From: Streptomyces gardneri
GTDB taxonomy: Bacteria > Actinomycetota > Actinomycetes > Streptomycetales > Streptomycetaceae
Direction of reading: 5' to 3'
Length of the DNA stretch: 64,000 nucleotides
Assembly: GCF_006539185.1 (NCBI RefSeq)
Contig: NZ_BJMN01000007.1
Coordinates: forward strand, 62,001-126,000
The notes under the pieces were generated by a model. The model saw nothing but the letters and a program-made list of their open reading frames with translations, made no database searches and was not told the origin of the DNA. Of the stretch, positions 45,487 through 55,145 are shown piece after piece (the first letter of the stretch is position 1; every line of letters starts with the position of its first letter). The translations under genes and the position numbers were made by a program.

Positions 45487-46689
45487 GTGCGCACATCTCA
45501 GCGGCGCCGGACGCGGCGGACCCCCACCGCGATCACCGCGGCGCTCGCCTCGGCTCTCCTCGTCGCCGGCTGCTCCTCCGACGAGCAGGGCGGGAGCCAC
45601 GGCGAGCAGCCCGCAGCCGCCGCGGCCCAGGAGATCCACCTCCAGCCGCTCACCGCACGGGGCCCCGACCCCTTCACCGCCTCCACCGCCCGGATCACCG
45701 GCCGGACGGTCGTCCCGGAGCGGGACCCGGCAGCCGCCTCCGTCCAGCAGGCCCGCGAGATCACCGGCTCCACCCCCGGCCTCTACGGCGGTACCCGCTC
45801 GGAGGCCAGCTGCGACGTCGAGCAGCAGGTCTCCTTCCTCTCCGGTGACCCGGGCAGGACGCGCGCCTTCGCCGAGGCCGCCGGCATCCCCGAGGTGAAC
45901 GTCCCCGGCTGGCTGCGCGGGCTGACCCCCGTCGTCCTGCGCGCGGACACCCGGGTCACCAACCACGGCTACCGGGGCGGCCGAGCCGCCCCCTTCCAGT
46001 CCGTCCTCCAGTCCGGTACGGCGGTCCTCGTCGACCAGTACGGCTCCCCGCGCGTCCGCTGTGCCTGCGGCAACCCGCTCCGCAGCCCGGTCTCGGCCCA
46101 AGGAGGAGTCCACCAGGGCGAGCCCTGGGAGGGCTTCGACCCCGAGTACGTGATCGTCGTCCGGCCGACCAGCACCGTCGTCACCAGCCTGGTGATCGTG
46201 AACGCCGCGGACAAAAGCTGGATCGAGCGCAGGACCGGCAGCGACGGGGCCGAGGACCGGAAGCCAGCCGTGGACCCGGACTGCGACCCGGACGCGTGCC
46301 ACCTGACCGGCACCGTCACCCCGGAGACCCCGGACTCGGCGACCCCGGACTCCGTGGTGCCCGCCCCCGCGACCCCCGAGCCGTCGCGCCCCGACGTGGC
46401 CACGCCCTCCGCGCCGGATCCGACCGGCCCCGCTCCCGTGAACCCCGACCCGTCCGGGGCCCCGACCCCCGACGCGCCCGCGGAGCCGTCCACCGACCCG
46501 TTCGCCGATCCGCCCGTCGATCCGCCCTCGGACCCGTACGAGAATCCGTACGCCGACCCGTACGCCGAGCCCCCCGTCTCCCCGCCCGACGTCCCGGAAG
46601 GGGAGCTGCCGCCCGGGGAGCTCTTCCCGCCCGACATGCAGGAGCAGCCCGACACGGGGCAGGAGCAGCCCGAGACCTTCGAAGGATGA
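45487..46689 (+). CDS. DUF6777-like lipoprotein
   Basis: The 400-residue protein has a signal peptide with lipobox LVAGC (Cys about residue 29). The mature domain carries PGLYGGTRSEASCDVEQQ, WLRGLTPVVLRADTRVTNHGY, SVLQSGTAVLVDQYG and RVRCACGNPLRSP, which I associate with DUF6777. The last 120 residues are Pro/Asp/Thr-rich (DPYENPYADPYAEPP) and probably cross the wall. GTG 45487. Function unknown; members occur with serine/threonine kinases in Streptomyces. Confidence 0.82.
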   Translation: MRTSQRRRTRRTPTAITAALASALLVAGCSSDEQGGSHGEQPAAAAAQEIHLQPLTARGPDPFTASTARITGRTVVPERDPAAASVQQAREITGSTPGLYGGTRSEASCDVEQQVSFLSGDPGRTRAFAEAAGIPEVNVPGWLRGLTPVVLRADTRVTNHGYRGGRAAPFQSVLQSGTAVLVDQYGSPRVRCACGNPLRSPVSAQGGVHQGEPWEGFDPEYVIVVRPTSTVVTSLVIVNAADKSWIERRTGSDGAEDRKPAVDPDCDPDACHLTGTVTPETPDSATPDSVVPAPATPEPSRPDVATPSAPDPTGPAPVNPDPSGAPTPDAPAEPSTDPFADPPVDPPSDPYENPYADPYAEPPVSPPDVPEGELPPGELFPPDMQEQPDTGQEQPETFEG

Positions 46690-46755
46690 AGGGGGCGAAG
46701 GGGGGAAACGGATCTTCGTGGTGCGCAGGGGCGGGGCTGCGCCTAGCGTGGCCCC

Positions 46756-48813
46756 ATGAACGCGGGTAGAGGGGGCGGGGAGGCGGCCGAGCGGGCCGGA
46801 GCCCGGATCCTGCACGACTACGGCTCGGCCTTCCGGATGGGCGGCTTCGACTGGGACCTGCTCACCGGGACGATGAGCATGGACGACGCCGCCCTCGAGG
46901 TCTTCGACATGGGCCGGGACGAGTACGCCGACCGGCCCGAGAGCCTCGGTTCCCGCGTCCTGCCCGACGAGGGCCGCCGCCTCGACACGCTGGTGGCCCA
47001 GGCGCTCAAGGAGGGCAGCGACCAGTACGGCGCGTACTTCCGCATCCGCCGCCGCGACGGCAGCCACCAGTGGACCCACACCCAGGGCCTGGTCGAGCGG
47101 GACGACACGGGCCGTCCGGTGCGCATCGTGGGCGTGATCCGCGACGCCACCCACGAGCTGACCGAGTCCGCCGCCCGGCTGGGCCTCGACGAGGGCCGCC
47201 GGCAGCGCGCCGGTGTCGTCGAGGGCACCACGGCCGCCCTCGCCTACGCCCGGACCGTGCAGGACGTCATCGACCTGCTCAACGACTCGCACGCCCTCGA
47301 ACACTTCGGTGCCGCCAGCCTCGTCATGGGTCTCCTCGAAGCTGGCCGCATCCATCTCGTCGCCGAGGGGCCCAACGGCGCCTTCGTGCCGGGCACCCGC
47401 TTCACCCGGGTGGACGAGCCGTACCCGATGAGCGAGGTGATCAGGACCCTGCGGCCCCGGTTCATCGACTCGGCCCGCGACTTCGCCGACTCCTTCCCCG
47501 TGCTCTGGCCGCACATCAGCGGGCTCGGCATCACCGCCGCCGCCTATCTGCCGCTCATCGCGCAGGCCCGGCCCATCGGCGCGCTCGGCCTGCTCTACAG
47601 CGACAAGACCGGATTCAGCGAGGACGAGCGGACCCTGCTCGTCGCCCTCGGCAGCAGCATCGCCCAGAGCCTCCAGCGGGCCATGCTGTACGAGCAGGAG
47701 CACGACCTCGCCGAAGGGCTCCAGCAGGCGATGCTGCCGCGCCGGATCCCCGAGGTGCCCGGCGCGCAGACGGCCGTCCGCTACCGCTCGGCCCGCCTCG
47801 GCCGGGACATCGGCGGCGACTGGTACGACATCATCGCGCTCCCCGGGGGGCGCGTCGGCGCCGTCATCGGCGACGTCCAGGGCCACGACACCCACGCGGC
47901 GGCCGTCATGGGCCAGCTGCGGATCGTGCTGCGCGCCTACGCCGCCGAGGGGCACCCCCCGGCCACCGTCATGGCCCGGGCCTCGGTCTTCCTGCACGAG
48001 CTCGACACCGAACGCTTCGCCACCTGCACGTACGCCGAGGTCGACCTCGGCACCGGGGTCGTCCAGATCGTCCGCGCCGGCCATGTCGACCCGCTGGTCA
48101 GGGAGATCGACGGCAGTTGCCGCAGGCTCCCCGTCGAGGGCGGGCTGCCGCTCGGGCTCTCCGCGGAGTTCGGCCGGCTCGACTACCCCGTGACCACCCT
48201 GGAGCTCGACCCCGGACAGACCCTGATGCTCTACACCGACGGCCTCGTGGAGAAGCCGGGCGCCGACCTCGACGAGGGCTTCCAGTGGCTGACCTCCCTC
48301 GTCCGGCGCGGCTCCGCCGACCTCCAGCAGCTCGCCGACCACCTCTGCGACGTGGTCGCCGACCGCGGCGGCGAGGACGACGTGGCGATCCTGCTGCTGC
48401 GTCGTCAGGCCGCCTTCGCTCCCCACGGGGCCGGGCGGTTCCAGCAGCACGTGGCCCAGAGCGACCCGGAGGCGCTCAGCTCGGCCCGGCACATGATCAG
48501 GGCCGCGGTGCGGGCCTGGGGCGCGGGGGAGCGCGCCGACGAGATCGAGCTGGTCGCCGACGAGCTGATGACCAACGCGCTGATGCACACCGACGGCGGC
48601 GCGATCGTGACCCTGCGGGCCCTCAGCGGGCCCGAGCGGCTGCGCGTGGAGGTCGAGGACCGGTCCAGCGCGCTGCCCAGGCGCCGCGAGGCGGGAGACG
48701 CGGGCGTCTCCGGGCGGGGGCTGCTGCTGGTCGAGCAGCTCTCGGACGCGTGGGGCGTCGAATCGAGGGGCGGCGGCAAGTGCGTCTGGTGCGAGTTCAC
48801 GGTGACGCACTGA
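46756..48813 (+). CDS. PAS-GAF-SpoIIE phosphatase with anti-sigma kinase domain
   Basis: The 685-residue protein is a signalling fusion. PAS comes first (residues 25-140, GGFDWDLLTGTMSMDDAA), then GAF (150-320), then a PP2C/SpoIIE phosphatase (340-560, with DIGGDWYDIIALPGGRVGAVIGDVQGHD and GGEDDVAILLLR, metal ligands D and G kept), then an RsbW-type HATPase (570-685, ELVADELMTNALMHT, GRGLLLVEQLSDAWG). It should dephosphorylate an anti-anti-sigma factor and/or bind sigma factors in response to a small-molecule or redox cue. ATG 46756. Confidence 0.93.
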   Translation: MNAGRGGGEAAERAGARILHDYGSAFRMGGFDWDLLTGTMSMDDAALEVFDMGRDEYADRPESLGSRVLPDEGRRLDTLVAQALKEGSDQYGAYFRIRRRDGSHQWTHTQGLVERDDTGRPVRIVGVIRDATHELTESAARLGLDEGRRQRAGVVEGTTAALAYARTVQDVIDLLNDSHALEHFGAASLVMGLLEAGRIHLVAEGPNGAFVPGTRFTRVDEPYPMSEVIRTLRPRFIDSARDFADSFPVLWPHISGLGITAAAYLPLIAQARPIGALGLLYSDKTGFSEDERTLLVALGSSIAQSLQRAMLYEQEHDLAEGLQQAMLPRRIPEVPGAQTAVRYRSARLGRDIGGDWYDIIALPGGRVGAVIGDVQGHDTHAAAVMGQLRIVLRAYAAEGHPPATVMARASVFLHELDTERFATCTYAEVDLGTGVVQIVRAGHVDPLVREIDGSCRRLPVEGGLPLGLSAEFGRLDYPVTTLELDPGQTLMLYTDGLVEKPGADLDEGFQWLTSLVRRGSADLQQLADHLCDVVADRGGEDDVAILLLRRQAAFAPHGAGRFQQHVAQSDPEALSSARHMIRAAVRAWGAGERADEIELVADELMTNALMHTDGGAIVTLRALSGPERLRVEVEDRSSALPRRREAGDAGVSGRGLLLVEQLSDAWGVESRGGGKCVWCEFTVTH

Positions 48814-48921
48814 ATGATCCGAGGATGTTAACTTAGCGTGAAGTGATCGTACTTGACCGTAACTGTCGGTACGCGATTGACTTCGTTCTCCCGCCTCTCC
48901 GCGCAGGACGTGAGGACACAC

Positions 48922-50280
48922 TTGAGCAGCAGTGAGCTACTGGCCCCCCTGGACCTGGCCTTCTGGCATCTGGAATCGCCCACCCACCCCCTGCACCTCG
49001 GGGCCCTCGTCCACTTCGGGCCCGTCCCCGCCGCCCCGGGCCACGAGCCGCCGGTGGACGTCCTGGAACTGCTCGCCCGCCGCGCCGCCGCCGTCCCCCG
49101 GCTCCGGATGCGCGTGCGCGACGTCCTGATCCCCGTCGGCGGCGCCGCCTGGAGCGCCGACCCGGACTTCGACGTGCGCCGCCACGTCCGCGAGATCACC
49201 CTCCCCGGCGCCGACTTCCCCGCCGAGGCCACCCGGATCGCCGCCGAGCTCATGGAGAGCCCGGTCGAACGCGGCCTGCCGCCCTGGGAGATGTATCTGC
49301 TCACCGGCGCCCCCGACGGCTCCTTCGCCGTCCTCGTGAAACTCCACCACGCCCTGGCCGACGGCATGCGGGCCGTCGCCATCGGCGCCGGGATCTTCGA
49401 CGAGATCGCCGCCGGCCGCCGGCCCGCGCGCCGCCCCCGCCCCGTACCCCCGCGCTCCTGGCTCCCCGGCCCCGGGCGCCTCCTCGACCTCGCCCGGGAC
49501 CGGCTCGACGACCTCGGCCGCGCCGTCGAGGTCGGCGCCTCGGTCGTCGGTGCCTCCGTCGTCCGCGCCGGCCGTCTCGACGCCCCCGCCACCGCGCTCA
49601 CCGCCGAGTCCAGCGGTACGCGCCGACTCGCGACCGCGACCCTGCCCCTCGACCGCGTCCACCGGATCCGCCGCACCACGGGCGGCACCGCCAACGACGT
49701 CCTCCTCGCCGTCACGGCCGGAGCCCTGCGCCGCTGGTTCGACGGACGCGGCCTGCCGCTGCCCGGCGCCGACCCCCGGGCGCTCGTCCCCGTCTCCCGC
49801 CGCCGCCCCGGTGCCGCACCCGGCTCCGGCCCCGGCAACAGCCTCTCCGGATACCTCCTCGACCTGCCGGTCACCGAAGCGGACCCGGCGGCCCGACTCG
49901 CCGCCGTACGGCACGCGATGGACCGGAACAAGGCCGCGGGCCCCTCCAAGGGCGCGGGCGCCGTCGCCCTCCTGGCCGACCGGCTCCCTCCGCTCGCCCA
50001 CCGCTTCGGCGCGCCCCTGGCCTCCGGCGCCGCCCGGCTCCTCTTCGACCTCCTCGTCACCCAGGTGCCGCTGCCCCGCTCCGCGCTCTCCCTCGGCGGG
50101 GCCCCGCTGCGCGCGCTCTTTCCCATGGCGCCGCTCGCCCGCGGCCAGTCCCTCGCCGTCGCCATGTCCCCCTACGGGGGACAGGTCCACGTCGGTCTCG
50201 TCGCCGACGGCGAAGCGGTCCCCGACCTCGACGCGCTCGCCGCCGCGTTCACCGCCGAACTCGACCTCCTGGACCCGTGA
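48922..50280 (+). CDS. Wax ester synthase/diacylglycerol acyltransferase (WS/DGAT)
   Basis: The 452-residue protein has the catalytic HHALADG motif (HHxxxDG) at about residue 150, LAPLDLAFWHLESPTHPLHLGAL at the start, GGTANDVLLAVTAGALRRW and the C-terminal MAPLARGQSLAVAMSPYGGQVHVGLVAD. It transfers acyl-CoA to diacylglycerol or fatty alcohol to make storage lipid. I chose TTG 48922 with GAGGAC 7 nt upstream because the family usually begins at that point; a longer frame starts at 48853. Confidence 0.9.
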   Translation: MSSSELLAPLDLAFWHLESPTHPLHLGALVHFGPVPAAPGHEPPVDVLELLARRAAAVPRLRMRVRDVLIPVGGAAWSADPDFDVRRHVREITLPGADFPAEATRIAAELMESPVERGLPPWEMYLLTGAPDGSFAVLVKLHHALADGMRAVAIGAGIFDEIAAGRRPARRPRPVPPRSWLPGPGRLLDLARDRLDDLGRAVEVGASVVGASVVRAGRLDAPATALTAESSGTRRLATATLPLDRVHRIRRTTGGTANDVLLAVTAGALRRWFDGRGLPLPGADPRALVPVSRRRPGAAPGSGPGNSLSGYLLDLPVTEADPAARLAAVRHAMDRNKAAGPSKGAGAVALLADRLPPLAHRFGAPLASGAARLLFDLLVTQVPLPRSALSLGGAPLRALFPMAPLARGQSLAVAMSPYGGQVHVGLVADGEAVPDLDALAAAFTAELDLLDP

Positions 50281-50312
50281 ACGTCACGCCGTGAACGTCC
50301 ACGCCATGGACG

Positions 50313-51983
50313 TCACGCCGTGCAGGTCGTGCCGGGCAGGACCTTCGTGAGGGAGATCAGGTACGCCTCGACCTTCCTGTCGACACAGGCACTGCGACCG
50401 TATCCGGTGTGGCCGGGGGCGTCCAACGACAGCAGCATCCCGCCGGGGAACTGGCGCGCCAGGCTCACGGCCTCCCCGTACGGCGTGGCCGGGTCGCCCG
50501 CCGTTCCCACGACCAGCACCGGCGGCACGCCCTCGGCCGTCACCCGGTGCGGGCGCTTCGGACCGGCCGGCAGGTCCGCGCAGACCAGCTCGCTCGTCAC
50601 ACCGGTGGTCCCGTAGGCACCCGCGGCCTTCTCCGCCGGGGCGAGGGCGTCCCAGTAGGCCTGGGCGTCGCGCGGGTGGGGGACGTCGCGGCAGTTGATC
50701 GCGATCAGGGCGGCTTCGGCGTTGTCCTCGGGCACGCCGTCCGTCCCGCTCTCGGTCGGTCCCTCGGACGGGTCGGCCTCCGTGGGTTCCCCGGAGGCCT
50801 CCGCGTCGGGGTCCTGGGTCTCCGCCTCGCCCGCCGCCAGGGCCGCGAGCCGCGTGCCGTCCCCGCCGTCCGCCGCGACCAGCGCCTCGGACAGGGCCTG
50901 CCACTGAGCCTCCGGCGTGTACATGGACAGGCTCAGCGCCGAGATCAGGGCCGGGGCGTCGAGACCGTACGCGGAGTCGTCGACCGGCAGCGGCTCGCGC
51001 CCGGTCCGCTCCAGGAGACGGTCGATGAGCGCGCGTGTCTCCTCGGGCGTCGTGCCGGGGCAGGCGTCACCGACGGTGTCGGCGCAGGTCTCGGCGTACT
51101 CCGCCACGGCCTTCCTGAACCCCGTGGCCTGGCCGAGCATCCGCTGCCGCCAGTCGAGCGACGGGTCGACGGCCCCGTCCAGGACCATCGCCCGTACGCG
51201 GCGCGGGAACTGCTCGGCGTACGAGGTACCCAGGCTCGTGCCGTACGACCAGCCGACGTAGGTCAGCCGTCGCTCGCCGAGGGCCGCCCGCAGCACGTCC
51301 AGGTCGCGGGCGGCGTCGTCCGTCCCGACGTGGGGGAGCAGCGGACCGCTGGCCGCGCGGCAGCCGGCGGCCGTCGCCCGGGCGCTGGCGAGGGCGTCGG
51401 CGCGCTCGGACGCGGTCCGGGGGTGGAGGGGCACGACGGCGGCTTCCTCGCCGTCCGCCGACTCCTTCGATTCGTTCGATTCGTTCCACTCTGTGGAGTC
51501 GGCGGTCGTGCAGGTCAGGGCGGGCTTGCTCGCGCCGACTCCGCGCGGGTCGAAGGACACGATGTCGAACCGCTCGCGCACGCCCCGGCCGATGTCCTCG
51601 GCGACGCCGTCCTTGATCAGCCGCACTCCACGCTCGCCGGGTCCCCCGGGGTTGAGCACGAGCGAGCCGACGCGCTTCCCGGTGACCGCGGTGACGGCCT
51701 TCGCGACCGGCAGGACGAAGGTCTTGCCGTCGCCGGGGCGGGAGTAGTCCATCGGGACGGTGAGCGAGGCGCACCGGTGGTCGCCGCAGGGCCGCCAGTC
51801 GAGCTTCTGGTGGTAGAAGCGCCGCAGGTCGGGGCGGGAGGCGGGGTCGGCCGGGGCGGCGGAGCTTCTCGGCCGCTTCCCGTCCGCGCCGGTGCCGGTG
51901 GTGCAGGCCGCGAGAGAGGTGGCGCCGAGGACGGCGAGAGCGAGGACGAGGGCCCGACGGCGGCGGGTGGGGGCGGTGATCAC
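50313..51983 (-). CDS. Secreted alpha/beta-hydrolase lipoprotein, tripeptidyl aminopeptidase type
   Basis: The 556-residue exported enzyme has a signal with lipobox LAAC. The hydrolase core shows LNPGGPGERGVRLIKDG (oxyanion hole), FDPRGVGASKP, the nucleophile in YVGWSYGTSLGT, the Asp in VVGTAGDPATPY and the His in LDAPGHTGYG. This is the SlpD/E and tripeptidyl aminopeptidase-like family of Streptomyces that releases N-terminal peptides outside the cell. A Glu/Asp/Ser-rich insert interrupts the domain near residue 405. GTG 51983 follows GGGAG. Confidence 0.9.
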   Translation of the reverse strand: MITAPTRRRRALVLALAVLGATSLAACTTGTGADGKRPRSSAAPADPASRPDLRRFYHQKLDWRPCGDHRCASLTVPMDYSRPGDGKTFVLPVAKAVTAVTGKRVGSLVLNPGGPGERGVRLIKDGVAEDIGRGVRERFDIVSFDPRGVGASKPALTCTTADSTEWNESNESKESADGEEAAVVPLHPRTASERADALASARATAAGCRAASGPLLPHVGTDDAARDLDVLRAALGERRLTYVGWSYGTSLGTSYAEQFPRRVRAMVLDGAVDPSLDWRQRMLGQATGFRKAVAEYAETCADTVGDACPGTTPEETRALIDRLLERTGREPLPVDDSAYGLDAPALISALSLSMYTPEAQWQALSEALVAADGGDGTRLAALAAGEAETQDPDAEASGEPTEADPSEGPTESGTDGVPEDNAEAALIAINCRDVPHPRDAQAYWDALAPAEKAAGAYGTTGVTSELVCADLPAGPKRPHRVTAEGVPPVLVVGTAGDPATPYGEAVSLARQFPGGMLLSLDAPGHTGYGRSACVDRKVEAYLISLTKVLPGTTCTA

Positions 51984-52090
51984 GGAGTACTCCCATGGGT
52001 GGTCGGTCCAGGGAAGGATCACGCGCGGATGCTGAGGATTTGCTGAGGGCGGGAGGGGGCCGGGCGCGGGGCGGGCGCGGTGGGAGTCGC

Positions 52091-53443
52091 TCAGTCCGAC
52101 GACGTCGGGAGTCGCAGGACGAATCGGGCACCGCCGCGCTCCCCGCTCCCCGCCGTGAGCGTGCCGCCGTGGGCGTGGGCGACCCAGGACGCGATGGACA
52201 GGCCGAGGCCCGTGGACCCGGATCCGCTGCGGAAGCGTTCGAACAGGGCGTCCGCGACCTCCGGCGGCAGGCCGGGACCCGCGTCCTCGACCGTCAGCGT
52301 GCCGTCCCGGGCCACCGTGACCAGCACGTCCGCCGGAAGCCCGGGGGCGTGGCCGTGGGCGAGCGCGTTGCCCAGGAGGTTCCCGACCGCCCGGCGCACC
52401 AGATCCGGGTCGGCGACCACGACCGTGTCCTCGGCCTCGACGCGGACACGGTGGCCCTCCGCGTTCGCCTCGGTGACTTCCTCGACGACCGCCTCCACCA
52501 ACTGGTCCAGGCGCAGCGGCTGGCGCGCCACCGTGGCCGTACCGGACATGAGCCGGGCCCGGGTGAGCAGCCCGTCGACCAGTCGGCCCATGCCCTCCGC
52601 CAGGCGCAGCGTGCGCCGGTGCACCTCCGTGCTGTCGGTCTCGCCGCGCAGCGCGGTCTCCGCGAGCGTCCGGAGCGAGGCGGCCGGGGTCCGCAGGTCG
52701 TGCGCCGCGTCCGCGAGGAACGCCTCCTGCTGGCCGAGCGCGGCGAGCGCGGGCCGCACCGCCCGCCCCGACAGCACGTGCCCGACGGCCGCGGACAGCA
52801 GCACGAGCACCGCGCAGCCGCCCGTCACCACCCACACCAGCCGCCGGTGGTCGTCCCGCTGGGCCGTCGCGTCGGCCATCGCGACCAGGACGCCCTGCGG
52901 GCCCTCGTCCTCCGCCGCTTCCGGCGCGTAGAAGGGCAGCGCGAACACCCGTACCGGCCCACCGCTTGTCGTACGCCGGTCGAAGCCGTGCGCCTCGCCG
53001 GTCCGTGCCGCCGCCTGCCCGGCCTCCAGGACCACCCCGGGGCTCACCGACAGGCACGGCTCGGACGGCGCGTGCTGGACGGTCAGGCCGCCGCCCGTAC
53101 GGTCCGGGTCGTCGCCGTTCACGAGGAGCACGGTCAGCGGCGGGCAGCCGGTGTTCACCGTGTCCGCGAGGACGTCCGTGGCCAGCCGCCCGTTCTCGTC
53201 GGTCTCCAGGAGACCGAGGGCCCAGCTGGTGTCCGCGTCCATCGCGTGGTCGAGCTGCTCCCGCCAGCGGGCGCTGTCGCTCCGCACGGCGAGCACGGCC
53301 ATCGCGATCAGCCCCACGGCGCTGGTCAGCGCGAACAGCAGACTGATCCGCCGACGCAGGCGCAGCACCCGCGCGGTCGGCGTGAGCGGGCGCTTCGGGC
53401 GCGCCCTGCGGGTGAGCGTCCGGAGCGGGTGCGCGGGACTCAC
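52091..53443 (-). CDS. Sensor histidine kinase
   Basis: The 450-residue kinase has two transmembrane helices (about 29-50 and 200-222) flanking a 150-residue external sensor, a short HAMP-like piece (GRAVRPALAAL), HisKA with AFLADAAHDLRTPAASLRTLAE (the phosphorylated His) and HATPase with GNLLGNALAHGH, DAGPGLP and GLGLSIASWVAHAHGG. Its GTG start overlaps the response regulator stop by 4 nt. It should phosphorylate the partner at 53440. The signal is unknown. Confidence 0.93.
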   Translation of the reverse strand: MSPAHPLRTLTRRARPKRPLTPTARVLRLRRRISLLFALTSAVGLIAMAVLAVRSDSARWREQLDHAMDADTSWALGLLETDENGRLATDVLADTVNTGCPPLTVLLVNGDDPDRTGGGLTVQHAPSEPCLSVSPGVVLEAGQAAARTGEAHGFDRRTTSGGPVRVFALPFYAPEAAEDEGPQGVLVAMADATAQRDDHRRLVWVVTGGCAVLVLLSAAVGHVLSGRAVRPALAALGQQEAFLADAAHDLRTPAASLRTLAETALRGETDSTEVHRRTLRLAEGMGRLVDGLLTRARLMSGTATVARQPLRLDQLVEAVVEEVTEANAEGHRVRVEAEDTVVVADPDLVRRAVGNLLGNALAHGHAPGLPADVLVTVARDGTLTVEDAGPGLPPEVADALFERFRSGSGSTGLGLSIASWVAHAHGGTLTAGSGERGGARFVLRLPTSSD

Positions 53444-54111
53444 CGGGCGTCGTCGGCCGCGAGCCGGTAGCCGACACCGCGCACGGTGTGGATCAGCGGC
53501 GGGGCCCCGAGCTTGCGGCGGAGCTGCGAGACGAGCACCTCCAGGACGTTGGACTGCGGCTCGGCCATCTCGTCCCAGCAGCTCTCGATCAGCTCGGCGC
53601 GGGAGACCGCCTGGTCGGCGCGGGTCGCGAGGACTTCGAGGACGGCGAACTCCCTGGTGGTCAGGGAGAGCAGCACCCCGGCCCGGCGGACGTGCCGGCG
53701 GGCGGTGTCGACCTCCAGGTCGGCGACGCGGTGCACCGGAGGGCGCACGGCGGCGGAGCGGCGGCACAGGCTGCGCACCCGCGCGACCAGTTCGGGCACG
53801 GCGAACGGCTTGACCAGATAGTCGTCGCCGCCGCTCGCGAAGCCCTCCACCCGGTCCGCGACGGTGTCGCGCGCCGTGAGGAACAGCACGGGAACGTCGC
53901 GGCCGCCGCGCCGCAGCTCCTCGACGTAGGCGGCGGCGTCCCCCGACGGCAGCATCCGGTCGAAGACCGCGCAGTCGTACGCGGTGACGAACAGCGCCTC
54001 GTCGGCCCGGGGCAGATCGGCGGCCTCGTCGACGGCGAGCCCGGCGGCCCGCAGAGCGGCGGCCACCCCGAACCGGAGGTCTTCGTCGTCCTCGACGAGC
54101 AGTACGCGCAC
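53440..54111 (-). CDS. OmpR-family response regulator
   Basis: The 223-residue protein has VRVLLVEDDEDLRFGVAAALR with the acidic pair, CAVFDRMLPSGDA (phosphoacceptor Asp), LTARD, YLVKPF, and the winged helix LLSLTTREFAVLEVL, QSNVLEVLVSQLRRKLG and TVRGVGYRLA. GTG 54111 is chosen because TAGGGT lies 7 nt upstream as a -10 box, which makes a leaderless mRNA; GTG 54120 is an alternative. It is translationally coupled to its kinase. Confidence 0.93.
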   Translation of the reverse strand: MRVLLVEDDEDLRFGVAAALRAAGLAVDEAADLPRADEALFVTAYDCAVFDRMLPSGDAAAYVEELRRGGRDVPVLFLTARDTVADRVEGFASGGDDYLVKPFAVPELVARVRSLCRRSAAVRPPVHRVADLEVDTARRHVRRAGVLLSLTTREFAVLEVLATRADQAVSRAELIESCWDEMAEPQSNVLEVLVSQLRRKLGAPPLIHTVRGVGYRLAADDAR

Positions 54112-54129
54112 GTCACACACCCTAGGCGG

Positions 54130-55017
54130 TCACAGGGAGACGGGGCCGACGTCAGCGGCGGTTTGGGTCAGTGCGCGGATGGTGGGGCTGTCGGCGGTGG
54201 AGCGCCAGATCAGGGCCAACCGCAGGTCGGGGGCGTCGTGGATGGGCACGAAGGCGATGCCGGGGTGGCTGTTGTAGCGAGCGGCGAGCACGCCGAGCGG
54301 GTGGACGCAGACTCCGGCGGCCACCAGGGAGAGGATTTCGTGGAAGGTGTGCGCGGCGGGCCCGCGGGGGATGCGGCGGCCGAGTGGTGTGCGCGTGGGG
54401 ACCATGGAGTCGATCCAGTACTCGGGTGCGTCGGGGCCGAGGTCGGCGACGTGGTGGTCGGCGAGGTCTTCCAGGGACACGGAGCCGCGAGCGGCCAGCG
54501 GATGGTCCACGGGCACGGCCAGAACGCGTCCTCCGGTGGCCACGGTGGGGCCGACGGTGAGGTCCGGTTCGGCGACAGGCAGCCAGAGCACGTTCACGTC
54601 CGTCTCTCCGGTGCGCAGGGAGGTGAACGGGTCACTGCCCACGACTTCGGTGAACTGCACGTCGCTGCCGGGGTAGCGGCGGCGGAACGCGTCGAGGTGG
54701 GGGCGCAGTTCGTAACCGAGCGTGCCGATGACGCCCAGCCGTACCCGGCCCGCGCCCAGACCGGCCGCCTCGGCGCGGGCCAGTCCCGCCTGGAGGAGGT
54801 CGTGGGCTTGCTGCAGATCCTCACGGAGGCGCCGGCCGACCGGGGTCAGGGCCACGCGGCGGCTGGTGCGGTCGAACAACGCCGCGCCGATGCGCCGCTC
54901 CTGTTTGCTGATGGCCTGGCTGACGCGGGCCTGGGACACGTGCAGCCGTTCGGCGGTGCGGCCGAAGTGCAGCTCCTCGGCCAACGTCAGGAAGATCTCG
55001 ATGTCTCGTAACTCCAC
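54130..55017 (-). CDS. LysR-family transcriptional regulator
   Basis: The 295-residue protein has the LysR helix-turn-helix (ELRDIEIFLTLAEELHFGRTAERLHVSQARVSQAISKQE) and a ligand domain (AGRVRLGVIGTLGYELRP, VSLEDLADHHVADL). GTG 55017 follows TGGAG. It is divergent from the SnoaL-like gene, with a LysR box adjoining its start, so it likely represses itself and controls that neighbour. Confidence 0.93.
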   Translation of the reverse strand: MELRDIEIFLTLAEELHFGRTAERLHVSQARVSQAISKQERRIGAALFDRTSRRVALTPVGRRLREDLQQAHDLLQAGLARAEAAGLGAGRVRLGVIGTLGYELRPHLDAFRRRYPGSDVQFTEVVGSDPFTSLRTGETDVNVLWLPVAEPDLTVGPTVATGGRVLAVPVDHPLAARGSVSLEDLADHHVADLGPDAPEYWIDSMVPTRTPLGRRIPRGPAAHTFHEILSLVAAGVCVHPLGVLAARYNSHPGIAFVPIHDAPDLRLALIWRSTADSPTIRALTQTAADVGPVSL

Positions 55018-55019
55018 AC

Positions 55020-55035
55020 ATAACTCCAGCGTTAT
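55020..55035. promoter_or_regulatory. LysR box ATAAC-N6-GTTAT
   Basis: ATAAC (55020-55024) and GTTAT (55031-55035) form the T-N11-A inverted repeat expected of a LysR site, immediately upstream of the LysR start codon and 110 bp before the SnoaL-like gene. Confidence 0.7.
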
Positions 55036-55145
55036 CGATCGCCCCACGAAGCCTACGTTGTTCCGCCGGTGACCTCCCTCGATGCTGGACATGCCACCGC
55101 CCGGTGGCAGACGTCCAGCTGACAGCGCATCAGGAAGGGAACCCG

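Noticed and set aside
44284..48921. A 1545-codon open frame on the minus strand
   Set aside because: Only its end (44284-45279) codes for the YndJ-like protein. The rest is antisense to the lipoprotein and SpoIIE phosphatase genes and arises from GC-rich codon bias.
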